41,534 nucleotides of DNA from positions 1-41,534 of the forward strand of contig QKAU01000020.1 of NCBI GenBank assembly GCA_003246265.1, written 5' to 3'. Position 1 is the first letter of the stretch, and every line of letters begins with the position of its first letter. Below, one piece after another: positions 14,951-22,675 of the stretch. The DNA is from Kiritimatiellales bacterium. Lineage in GTDB: Bacteria; Verrucomicrobiota; Kiritimatiellia; Kiritimatiellales; Pontiellaceae. Below the pieces are notes generated by a model. It was not told where the DNA came from. It was given only the letters and a program-made list of their open reading frames with translations, and did not search any database. Both the position numbers and the translations under genes were made by a program.

Positions 14951-16705
14951 ATGCGTGGATTCAACCCAGTCCTGATGGTGACGCTCGGATGCCTGCTTGC
15001 AGCCTCGGCTTTTGCGGCGGATGTGCAGATGACGATCGACCGGCAGTTGATCAGCCTGCTCGACCGTGCCGTCCTGAAAATCGAGTTCATCGAAACCCAG
15101 GGCGACGCGGTCGACATTCCGGAGATCGACGGGCTGGAGTTCCACTACCAGGGCCAGAGTTCGGAAACCCGCATCGTCAACTTCAAGAGTTCCTCCAAGA
15201 CCGTCCATACCTACGTGGTTACACCGACGAAGGTCGGCGACTACACCATCGGCCCCGTCCTCTGCAAGTTCAAGGGCGGCCAAAAGGAGGTCTCCACCCA
15301 GCTGCGCGTGATCAAGCCGGCCGACGATCCCGAGGCGCAGCAGCTCACCAGCATCATGTATTCGCGCATATCGACGGACCGGGACGCGCCCTTCGTGCAC
15401 GAGCCGTTCGGCCTCGAACTCAAGGTCTATCTCCGAGACGGCGTGCAGATCGACGGCAACTTCGGCATCCGCGGCGGCCTGCCCGAAAGCGGGCTCGACG
15501 GCGAGCTCCAGTGGCAGGTTGCCGGAAGGGCCCGCGCCGAGATCAGCGGTGCAATCTTTAACGTCTACACCCTGCGCTCCACCGCCAAGGCCCTCACGGC
15601 GGGCACCTTTACCTTCCAGCCGCAGGTGCAGCTCAACATCGTCATTCCCCGCCAGAACCGCCGTTCCTTCGGTTTCGACGACCCCTTTTTCGGCGACCTC
15701 TTCGGCCGCCAGGAAACCCGCCCCATGGTGCTCGACTGCAACCGACTCGACATCGCCGTGCGTCCGGTCCCTCTGGCCGGCCGCCCCGACAGTTTCACGG
15801 GCGGCGTTGGAAGCTTCGATTTCCAGGTCGACGTGGGTCCCAGCCGGGTCAGGGTCGGCGAGCCGGTAACCGTCAAGATGCGAATTTACGGGGAGGGAAA
15901 CCTCGAGAAGATCATGCCTCCTTCCATTGACGATGGACTCGATTTCAAGCTCTACGACGTACGCACCGTGCCCTCGCAGAACCCCGACGAAGTGCGCTTC
16001 GAACAGGTTGTCATCCCGAAGTCCGATGCCGTGACCAACCTTCCGCCCGTCACCTTTTCCTATTTCAACACCCTGACCGCCGACTTCCGGACGATCACCC
16101 GCGGCCCGTTCCCCCTGGCCGTGGAGCCCGGCCCGCAGCTTGCGGCCCAGGTGATCGCGACCGTGCCGAGCACCATCCCCCAAGCCACGCAGATACTGGG
16201 CCACGACATCGTCTATCTCAAGCCGCCGCCGAAACGCTGGATCCTGCGCGGGGACGCGGCATGGCACGAACGCCAGGCCTATCGCCTGCTGCTGGCCCTG
16301 CCGGCCCTGCTTCTGGCGGTCGGCGCCGGCCTGGCCCGGCGGCGCAGCCGGCTGGCTGGCGACGCCGCCCTGGCGCGTCGGCAGCAGGCTCCACGGGCGG
16401 CGCGCAGGCATCTGCAGCGCGCCGAACAGGCGGTCCGCAACGGCGATGCCGCCGTTTTCTACGAAGCGGCATGGGCGGCGCTGGCCGACTATTTCGGCCA
16501 CCGCCTCAACCTGCCTCCAGGGGAAGTCTCCCTGCAGGCCGTGCTCGCCCGCGTTCCGGACGGGAAGGAAGCGATCGCATCGCTGTTCGAAACCGTCGAG
16601 CAGCGGCGGTACGGCGTACGCGCCGACGCAGGCGCCAGCGAAATGAACGCCCTGCTCCGCCAACTGGCCGACACCCTCAGGCGGTGCGAAAGGATGAAGC
16701 TGTGA
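14951..16705 (+). CDS. batD: BatD-type oxygen-tolerance protein
   Basis: A 584-residue protein with a signal peptide (LMVTLGCLLAASAFA), several Ig-like beta domains, and a membrane segment near LLLALPALLLAVGAGLARRRS. The cytoplasmic helical tail carries FYEAAWAALADYFGHRLNLPPGE. The opening QMTIDRQLISLLDRAVLKIEF, the NFKSSSKTVHTYVVTPTKVGDYTIGP segment, and SRVRVGEPVTVKMRIYGEGNLEKI are standard BatD features. The ATG at 14951 has AGGAG (14942-14946) upstream; a GTG at 14948 is too close. The gene ends in a GTGA overlap with batE. It probably links periplasmic partners to the vWA proteins. Confidence 0.92.
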   Translation: MRGFNPVLMVTLGCLLAASAFAADVQMTIDRQLISLLDRAVLKIEFIETQGDAVDIPEIDGLEFHYQGQSSETRIVNFKSSSKTVHTYVVTPTKVGDYTIGPVLCKFKGGQKEVSTQLRVIKPADDPEAQQLTSIMYSRISTDRDAPFVHEPFGLELKVYLRDGVQIDGNFGIRGGLPESGLDGELQWQVAGRARAEISGAIFNVYTLRSTAKALTAGTFTFQPQVQLNIVIPRQNRRSFGFDDPFFGDLFGRQETRPMVLDCNRLDIAVRPVPLAGRPDSFTGGVGSFDFQVDVGPSRVRVGEPVTVKMRIYGEGNLEKIMPPSIDDGLDFKLYDVRTVPSQNPDEVRFEQVVIPKSDAVTNLPPVTFSYFNTLTADFRTITRGPFPLAVEPGPQLAAQVIATVPSTIPQATQILGHDIVYLKPPPKRWILRGDAAWHERQAYRLLLALPALLLAVGAGLARRRSRLAGDAALARRQQAPRAARRHLQRAEQAVRNGDAAVFYEAAWAALADYFGHRLNLPPGEVSLQAVLARVPDGKEAIASLFETVEQRRYGVRADAGASEMNALLRQLADTLRRCERMKL

Positions 16706-17433
16706 CCCTGCTGCGCTCCATACTCGTCGTACTACTCCTCGCCGCAGTGCCCTCCATGGCGCAGGAAGAGGCCTTCCGCCAAGCCGGTGCGGCCTACGAC
16801 AACGGCCACTTTGCCGAGGCCGTGCTGCTCTACCAGCAACTGCTCGACCAGGGGATCGACAACCCGGAGCTGCACTTCAATCTGGGCAATGCCTGCTTCA
16901 AGGACGGGGAGCTTCCGCAGGCCATCCTGCACTACCGCAGGGCATGGTACAAGACCCCGCGCGACCCCGATATTCAGGCCAATCTCCGCTTCGCGCTCCA
17001 TGCGGCCGGAGCCGTCGAACCGTCGTCCGGCATCACCGGGCGCGTACTGTCGAGCCTCTCCCGCGAAGAGTGGGTTCTACTGGCCGGGGCGGCATATGTA
17101 CTGGTGAGCCTGCTCCTTCTGGCCGCCTGCTTCCTGCGGCCGGCACGGCGCACGCTGCTCAAGTGGACCCTGCCGCCCCTGGCATTGCTGGCCATCTCGG
17201 CGGCCGGCTTCCACGCCTGGCGGCAGCTGGTGCGTCAGCCGGAATGCGTGGTGTTCAAGACCGGGGCAACGGCGCTGTTCGGCCCGATGGAGGGTGCGAC
17301 GGCCCATTTCCAGCTACCCCTCGGGGCGCTCGTCCGGCAGCGGGAAACCGATCCGAAAGGGTGGACGGAGGTGGAGTACGACGGCAAGCGGGGTTGGCTG
17401 AAAGACGACCTCTTTGAGCGGGTTTCCCCTTGA
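16702..17433 (+). CDS. batE: BatE-type TPR/SH3 membrane protein
   Basis: A 243-residue protein starting at GTG 16702, which overlaps the batD stop by GTGA and has AGGA 7-8 bases upstream. It has a signal peptide (LLRSILVVLLLAAVPSMA) and two TPR units (AYDNGHFAEAVLLYQQLLD and LHFNLGNACFKDGELPQAILHYRRAW). Two membrane segments follow (LLAGAAYVLVSLLLLAACFL and LPPLALLAISAAGFHAW). A C-terminal SH3-like domain (about residues 180-243) ends in WTEVEYDGKRGWLKDDLFERV. This is the normal BatE architecture. It completes the Bat operon. Confidence 0.9.
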   Translation: MTLLRSILVVLLLAAVPSMAQEEAFRQAGAAYDNGHFAEAVLLYQQLLDQGIDNPELHFNLGNACFKDGELPQAILHYRRAWYKTPRDPDIQANLRFALHAAGAVEPSSGITGRVLSSLSREEWVLLAGAAYVLVSLLLLAACFLRPARRTLLKWTLPPLALLAISAAGFHAWRQLVRQPECVVFKTGATALFGPMEGATAHFQLPLGALVRQRETDPKGWTEVEYDGKRGWLKDDLFERVSP

Positions 17434-17469
17434 ACGGGGTCCCGGGATGGTCCATAAATCGCGCTACCT

Positions 17470-17691
17470 ATGAAAAACAAAAAAGGTCCCTTCAACCCGC
17501 ATGCCTGGCTCTGGTGGGTTGCCATCATCGCACTGGCCATCTCGGGCTCCCTCTACTACTTTCTGGGAGCCCAGGCCGAAGTCGATGTCCACATCCGCCA
17601 GCAGAGGATGATCTTCCCGTTGGTCGGCATCGTCATTGCCGGGGTCTGCCTCATCGCGGGCACGGCGGGCCGTTGGTTCTATCCCAAATGA
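17470..17691 (+). CDS. Small two-helix membrane protein
   Basis: 73 residues with two clear membrane helices (WLWWVAIIALAISGSLYYFLG and IFPLVGIVIAGVCLIAGTAGRWF) joined by a short, mostly polar loop with HIRQQR. The function is unknown. It follows batE by 36 bases without a terminator and lies before two more small genes. No ribosome site is obvious before the ATG. The two-helix prediction is strong; the gene call rests on the composition and the clean start. Confidence 0.7.
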   Translation: MKNKKGPFNPHAWLWWVAIIALAISGSLYYFLGAQAEVDVHIRQQRMIFPLVGIVIAGVCLIAGTAGRWFYPK

Positions 17692-17710
17692 TCCCGCTTG
17701 GAGTCTGTGC

Positions 17711-17968
17711 GTGAAACGGGATATCGAATGGGTTGAGAAGCTGGAGGACGGCGTCAAGCGGATGGTGCGCGTCAAGTTCCCCGGCAACGGCAAGATCCGC
17801 TGGCAGTCCAAGCGGTCGGACGAACCGGAGTGGGCCTACGACTTCCCGCCCTCCCCCGGGGATTGGGACACCCTGCACGAAAAGGTCGACGCCCTCTACC
17901 ACCGGCGCCGCGCGGCCTACAAGGACCTTGAACTGGTGAGGATGATGAGGCGGGAGGCGGGGCGTTAG
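17711..17968 (+). CDS. Small basic cytoplasmic protein of unknown function
   Basis: 85 residues starting at GTG 17711, with GGAG (17700-17703) 7 bases upstream. No signal or membrane segment. It is Trp/Asp/Arg-rich: DIEWVEKLEDGVKRMVRVKF, then KIRWQSKRSDEPEWAYDFP, then a helical, Arg-rich tail. Charge and size could fit an RNA-binding or ribosome-associated protein, and the S4 gene that follows 16 bases later is RNA-binding, but that is only context. I do not recognise a family. Confidence 0.65.
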   Translation: MKRDIEWVEKLEDGVKRMVRVKFPGNGKIRWQSKRSDEPEWAYDFPPSPGDWDTLHEKVDALYHRRRAAYKDLELVRMMRREAGR

Positions 17969-17984
17969 CACCCGGGATGTCCCC

Positions 17985-18200
17985 ATGCAATTCCCCATCC
18001 GCGAGGAATACATCGAACTGTGCAGCCTGCTGAAGGCGGCCAACCTCGTCCAGTCCGGCGGCGAAGGCAAGATCGTCGTGGCGCAGGGGCTCGTCAAGGT
18101 CGATGGCCGGCTTGAAACCCGCAAGCGCTGCAAGATCCGTCCCGGTCAGACCGTCGAATTCGAAGGCAACGCCATCGAAGTGGTGTCCGCCAGGACCTGA
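17985..18200 (+). CDS. S4-domain RNA-binding protein (YaaA/YbcJ type)
   Basis: 71 residues made almost only of an S4 fold. IELCSLLKAANLVQSGGEGKIVVAQG is followed by LVKVDGRLETRKRCKIRPGQTVEFEGNAIEVV. The VDGRLETRKRCKIRPGQ segment is the RNA-facing part of the domain. Close relatives (YbcJ, YaaA) are small proteins thought to bind structured RNA; their exact role is not settled. It is the last plus-strand gene before the convergent thioesterase, with only one base between the stops and no terminator hairpin visible. Confidence 0.88.
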   Translation: MQFPIREEYIELCSLLKAANLVQSGGEGKIVVAQGLVKVDGRLETRKRCKIRPGQTVEFEGNAIEVVSART

Positions 18201-18201
18201 C

Positions 18202-18573
18202 CTAACCGGGGGCGGCCAGGTACATCGTGCCCGTCGCCTTGGCAATGAGCTCGCCGACAGCGTTCTTGATGTGACCCTCGACATAGGCGGTGCGGCGGGT
18301 GGCATTGACGAGCCATCCCGTGGCGACCAGACGGCCATCCTTGACCGCCTTCAGGTAGTTGATTTTCATTTCGAGGGTAACCCCGCGGTTCCGCTCCACC
18401 GGCAACGTGTCGAAAAAAGCCCGGGACATCGCCGTATCGAGCATTGTGAAGAGCACACCGCCATGGACATGCCCATAACGGTTCAGATGCCGTTCCTCCA
18501 CCTCCAGCCCGATCACAAACCCGTCATCCTTCAACCCCACGATCACCAGTCCGCAATGTTCGTTGAAATCCAT
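18202..18573 (-). CDS. PaaI-type hotdog thioesterase
   Basis: A 123-residue single hotdog domain that probably hydrolyses acyl-CoA thioesters in the cytoplasm. The active-site region is NRYGHVHGGVLFTMLDTAMS, followed by VTLEMKINYLKAVKDGRLVATGWL, standard for the PaaI/YdiI-like group. The ATG at 18573 has AAGGAG (18578-18583) close upstream; a GTG at 18579 is also in frame but overlaps the ribosome site. It is the last gene of the fatty-acid operon, 2 bases after the acyltransferase-hydrolase gene, so it could release CoA from products or rescue trapped acyl-CoA. Confidence 0.9.
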   Translation of the reverse strand: MDFNEHCGLVIVGLKDDGFVIGLEVEERHLNRYGHVHGGVLFTMLDTAMSRAFFDTLPVERNRGVTLEMKINYLKAVKDGRLVATGWLVNATRRTAYVEGHIKNAVGELIAKATGTMYLAAPG

Positions 18574-18575
18574 CG

Positions 18576-20753
18576 TCACTCCTTCTCCGTCCCTGTTTCG
18601 CCCGACGGGTTCGAGATGAACCGCAGCACCTCCCCGAAAACCTTCTCCCGACCTGCCCGCTGAACGAGATTGTGGAAGTCCGCCTCCACGGTCACTCGTT
18701 TCTTGATGGCGGATCCGATCTTGTTAAAAACCACCTCGGTACCGTGCGGATCAGCGACGGGATCCGCGCTGCCATGAATCATCAAGCAGGGCGTCCGTAC
18801 CGCCTTCAGGTTATCCCGGCAGACGGCGATGAGATTGCAGAGTTCGCGCACTCCTTCGAGATTGTGAACGGGATAGTTGATGTCGGGTGTTTCGGACGCG
18901 TTGGGAATGGAGGACGCCACCGTGGCGGGAATATGCATGCGGCGCATAAGCCGGTTCCATCCGAGCGCCGCCGGGGCAAGCGTGCAGGCGCGCCGGTCCA
19001 TCAGGATCAGGGGCGTATCGATGCAGAAGATCGATTCGAGGGGACCGCCCTGCTTGCGGGCCGCATTGAGCAAAACCAGCAGGGCGCCGGCGGAGAACCC
19101 GCCAAGGATGATCCGATCGCAGCAGTTGCGCAAAACGGCGTAGGCACGGTTGAAGGAGACGACCCAGTCCTTCCACGTCACGGTGCGCAGCTGTTCCGGC
19201 CCCGTGCCGAATCCTTGCAGGCGCGCACCGTAGACGGTGTATCCCTCGTCATGCAGGAACTCCCCGAGTGGCCGCATCTCTTCGGGGGCGGCCAGGTAGC
19301 CGTGGCACAACAGCACGCCGGTGGCTCCTGCGGCCGCCCGCAGGAAAAACGGCCGACCGACCGAAGGGGCCTTGGAAAGCTCCTTGTCGTAGTAGCGCCG
19401 GTAATCCTCTTCGAAGTGCGCCAGATCCAGCTCGCCCAGCCGACGGGCAAGTTCTTCGCGCAACTTGGCGGTAGATTGGTTGACGTAGTGCGCCACGGCC
19501 TGCACGGCCGGCCACAAGGGTTCGATCTCGTTGGCGATGACGCGCGTCGTTCTGCGCAACCGCAGATCGCGGAAGTTGGCCTGCTGCCGTAGGCGGTTGC
19601 GCACCACCCGGTATTCCCCGCCCTTGCGCACAACGATCCCCTCCTTTTGCGCCAAGGCGGCAATATCCTCCAACGGCGGATGGGGTTCATCGGCGATGAT
19701 CCGGATCAAATCGTTGTGCAGGGAGGCGTGGACGCGGCGGTCGGCTCCCTCGCGGATCGCAAGGGCGGAGAGGTAAAGCGCACGGTGGAAATCGTCGATA
19801 GCCATGGCATCGCCCTTCATCTCCCGCACCCCGAGGCAGAAAAGATGGTCGATGTTGACCGCGATGGTAGAGTAGATCGTCTTCATGCAGCGTTCCGTCA
19901 GCGGCCAGCGCTGGCTGGAGAGCACGATGTTTTCCCGCTGCGCCCCGGACAGCATCGGCAGCTTGCGGATGCGAGCCATCGGCCGGGAAAGATAGTCGTC
20001 CACGTCGACCGGAGGACTGAAATAGATCGTCATGTCGGTGTTGCGCAACAGGAGGCTCCCCTCGGTCATGAGCTCCTCCAGCAGGTCGTCGGGCAGATCC
20101 GGCTTGAGGCTGGTCGCGATGCGCGACACCACGTTCCGGTCGGGGCGAAGCGGATAGAAGGTGATGTTCACCGGCGTAATAACGGGTGGGGGGAAATCCT
20201 TGCACCGCCCGCGTTCGAGCCCGTAGCGCTCGCCAAGTTGAAGCAGCACCTCCTCGTCCCCCGCCTTGCAGGCCTCCAGGAAGCGTTCCCGCACCAGCGC
20301 CGCCTTCAGGGCGAGCACGGCCGCGCCGGTATGGGGCCGCCCGGCCCGCAAGGGATGGGCCACATGCAGCTTGCCGCGACGCACCACCTCCTTGCTTTTG
20401 ACCATCACCCCTTCAGGAAAGATTACCCAGTCGTGCCGTCCCGAAACGAGGTCGCCGATGATCCTCCGGTTGCGCAGGGGTGCATGGGTGGAGACCGCGC
20501 CCATGCGCCGCAGGTATTCGCCGAACACTCCCTTGAACAGCTTGGCATCGGCCAAGGCGCAAAGCTCGCGCCGGGCCTCCCGATGCAGCACGTAGGGCAC
20601 GATGAAGGTTTCCATCCGCGTGAAATGGTTCACCACGAAAAGCGTCGGGCGGTCAACCAGATTGCCGAGCCCTTCCACGTGCAGCGAAAGCCCGATGAAC
20701 CGCCGCAGCACATCCATCATCGTTGCCGTTGCCCTGAACACCCGGCTAGCCAT
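18576..20753 (-). CDS. Acyltransferase - alpha/beta-hydrolase fusion
   Basis: A 725-residue two-enzyme protein. Residues about 25-330 are a glycerol-phosphate-acyltransferase-like domain. It has NHFTRMETF (H43), FPEGVMV (112-118) and a helical C-part resembling long GPAT/plsB-type acyltransferases. Residues about 500-725 form an alpha/beta hydrolase with an oxyanion-type HGYLAAPEEM, nucleophile motif GGFSAG (Ser 554), acid in MIHGSADPVAD and a late HN. The catalytic box is HX4E rather than the usual HX4D. The ATG at 20753 has GGAGGA 7 bases upstream; the longer reading frame upstream is a shadow. It would transfer and hydrolyse acyl groups in one chain; the substrates are unknown. Confidence 0.8.
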   Translation of the reverse strand: MASRVFRATATMMDVLRRFIGLSLHVEGLGNLVDRPTLFVVNHFTRMETFIVPYVLHREARRELCALADAKLFKGVFGEYLRRMGAVSTHAPLRNRRIIGDLVSGRHDWVIFPEGVMVKSKEVVRRGKLHVAHPLRAGRPHTGAAVLALKAALVRERFLEACKAGDEEVLLQLGERYGLERGRCKDFPPPVITPVNITFYPLRPDRNVVSRIATSLKPDLPDDLLEELMTEGSLLLRNTDMTIYFSPPVDVDDYLSRPMARIRKLPMLSGAQRENIVLSSQRWPLTERCMKTIYSTIAVNIDHLFCLGVREMKGDAMAIDDFHRALYLSALAIREGADRRVHASLHNDLIRIIADEPHPPLEDIAALAQKEGIVVRKGGEYRVVRNRLRQQANFRDLRLRRTTRVIANEIEPLWPAVQAVAHYVNQSTAKLREELARRLGELDLAHFEEDYRRYYDKELSKAPSVGRPFFLRAAAGATGVLLCHGYLAAPEEMRPLGEFLHDEGYTVYGARLQGFGTGPEQLRTVTWKDWVVSFNRAYAVLRNCCDRIILGGFSAGALLVLLNAARKQGGPLESIFCIDTPLILMDRRACTLAPAALGWNRLMRRMHIPATVASSIPNASETPDINYPVHNLEGVRELCNLIAVCRDNLKAVRTPCLMIHGSADPVADPHGTEVVFNKIGSAIKKRVTVEADFHNLVQRAGREKVFGEVLRFISNPSGETGTEKE

Positions 20754-20770
20754 GCCACGTCCTCCGTTCC

Positions 20771-22666
20771 CTACTCGTCCGGCCCGATCCAGACGATTCC
20801 CTCTTCGAGCCACCGGGCCTCGCCCGCCGACACCCGTTTGGCCAAATGGTCGATGGCCCGGTTGTCGTTGCGGCGCAATGCATGGAAGTGCGCAACCATG
20901 CGCCGTTCCGCCTGTTTGCAGAACACGTCGGCCAATTCCATGCGCATGCCGCCATCCGGCCCTGCCTTGCCCGCAAGCGCATAGCTGCACGTGGCGGATA
21001 TGGCGAACAGCTCCGTACCGATATCCATCAGATGTCCAAGCACGATCTGGCGGCGGTCGAGCGAAGGTCCGTAGCGTGCCATGGCGTGCAGCAGCGCGCG
21101 CGCCAGCCGGCGCGCCGTGCGTGCGGCATAGCGGAAGTGGCGCAGCAAAGGACCCGCGTCCCGCGGAAGTTGCCGCGGCTGGAGGTTCAACCACTGCCTC
21201 GGGTACCAGACCGCATAGAAGCCCAGCAGCTTGAACGCCGTCGCCACCTTCCTCGAGGCCGGCACCCCCTTTTTCAGGAGGTCGGCGGCCATGCGCAGAT
21301 GCGGATCCATCGCTTCGCGCGCAAGGAACAGGCGCATGATTTCGGATGTACCTTCGATGATGGTGTTGATGCGCGCATCGCGCATCATGCGTTCCACCGG
21401 CCAGGGTATTTCGCCGCGCGCCGCGAGCGATGCCGCCTTTTCGTAGCCCCGCCCGCCGCGCAGCTGGAGCGTTTCGTGGACGATGCGCCAGCCGGCTTCG
21501 GTGCAGAAATACTTCGCCATCGCCGCCTCCAGCCGGATGTCGACGTTGTGCAGGTCGGCGTAGCGGGAGGTCAGCATCGTCATCGCCTCCATGGCAAAGG
21601 TGGTGGAGGCGATGAACGCGATTTTTTCGCGCCCGGCTTCATGGTGTCCGACCGGCTGGCCCCATTGTTCCCGCATGTTGCCCCACCTCCGGACGATTGA
21701 GAGGCATTGCTTGCCCATGCCCGTACACGCCGCCGGAAGCGTGAGCCGGCCAATATTGAGCGTATCGAGCGCCAGCTTCAACCCGCGGCCCTCCTCGCCC
21801 AGCCGGTTTCCCGCCGGCACGCGCACATCGGTAAACCTCAGGTTGCCGTTTTGCATACCGTTGAGCCCCATGAAATCGCACCGCTGCACCACTTCCACGC
21901 CTGGCATTCCACGCTCGACGATGAACGCCGTCACCTGCGGGCGTTCCCTGCCCCGCACGATCTTCGGCGCCGTCTTGGCCATCACCACGAAAACATCGGC
22001 CACCGGCGAGTTGGTGCACCACTGCTTCGCGCCGTTGAGGACATAGTGCGTGCCGTCTGCCGAAAGCACCGCCTCGGTCTTCATGCGCGCAGGATCGGAA
22101 CCCACTTCCGGCTCGGTGAGCGCAAATGCGGAGATCGCCCCCTCGACGAACCACGGGAAGTATTTCTTCTTCTGCTCGTCCGTGCCGAAAAGCTTGAGCG
22201 GCTGCGGCACGCCGATCGACTGGTGCGCCGAGGCCAGTACGGCGGTGGAGCCGCAATACGACGCGATCATCATCATGATGCGGTTGTAGTTGACCTGCGA
22301 AAGCCCAAGCCCGCCAAACTCCCTGGGCACTTTCAACGCGAAAACCCCCAGCTTCGCCAAACCCGACACGACCTCGTCGGGAATCTCGCGGGTGCGGTCG
22401 ACCTCGTCCGGGTCGAGATGCGCTTCCATGAACTCGCGGATCTTGCGGATATGCACGTCGCCCTCCGCCTTGTCCCCTTCCGGTTGCACCGGGAAGGGGT
22501 GGACCAGATCCGCCCGCCAACGACCCATGAACATTTCGCTGCAAAAGCTCGGATGCCTCCACTGCGTTTCCCGCGAAGCCTCCGCCACTTCCAGCGCCGC
22601 CGCCTTGCCCGCACTCATTTTCGAGGTGTCGATCACCATTTCATCGTCATGCTCGCGTGTATCCAT
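20771..22666 (-). CDS. Acyl-CoA dehydrogenase (VLCAD-like)
   Basis: A 631-residue FAD enzyme that makes the first double bond in beta-oxidation. Visible features are the FALTEPEVGSD flavin/substrate segment, HYVLNGAKQWCTNS, GLNGMQNGNLRF and the catalytic glutamate region INTIIEGTSEIMRLFLAREAMD. It is longer than a plain 380-residue ACAD because of an N-terminal extension and a C-terminal helical domain of about 180 residues, as in very-long-chain ACADs. That C-terminal domain may dock the membrane. The ATG at 22666 has AGGAGG upstream. The enzyme needs ETF to pass on electrons, and no ETF gene is in this window. Confidence 0.92.
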   Translation of the reverse strand: MDTREHDDEMVIDTSKMSAGKAAALEVAEASRETQWRHPSFCSEMFMGRWRADLVHPFPVQPEGDKAEGDVHIRKIREFMEAHLDPDEVDRTREIPDEVVSGLAKLGVFALKVPREFGGLGLSQVNYNRIMMMIASYCGSTAVLASAHQSIGVPQPLKLFGTDEQKKKYFPWFVEGAISAFALTEPEVGSDPARMKTEAVLSADGTHYVLNGAKQWCTNSPVADVFVVMAKTAPKIVRGRERPQVTAFIVERGMPGVEVVQRCDFMGLNGMQNGNLRFTDVRVPAGNRLGEEGRGLKLALDTLNIGRLTLPAACTGMGKQCLSIVRRWGNMREQWGQPVGHHEAGREKIAFIASTTFAMEAMTMLTSRYADLHNVDIRLEAAMAKYFCTEAGWRIVHETLQLRGGRGYEKAASLAARGEIPWPVERMMRDARINTIIEGTSEIMRLFLAREAMDPHLRMAADLLKKGVPASRKVATAFKLLGFYAVWYPRQWLNLQPRQLPRDAGPLLRHFRYAARTARRLARALLHAMARYGPSLDRRQIVLGHLMDIGTELFAISATCSYALAGKAGPDGGMRMELADVFCKQAERRMVAHFHALRRNDNRAIDHLAKRVSAGEARWLEEGIVWIGPDE

Positions 22667-22675
22667 GGGACCCTC

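Noticed and set aside
14630-16663. A 677-codon minus-strand frame opposite the Gln-rich and BatD genes
   Set aside because: Antisense shadow; the plus-strand genes have signal peptides, ribosome sites and overlaps.
20754-21194. N-terminal extension of the acyltransferase-hydrolase frame
   Set aside because: The extension is a shadow of the acyl-CoA dehydrogenase gene; the ATG at 20753 has a GGAGGA site at the right distance.
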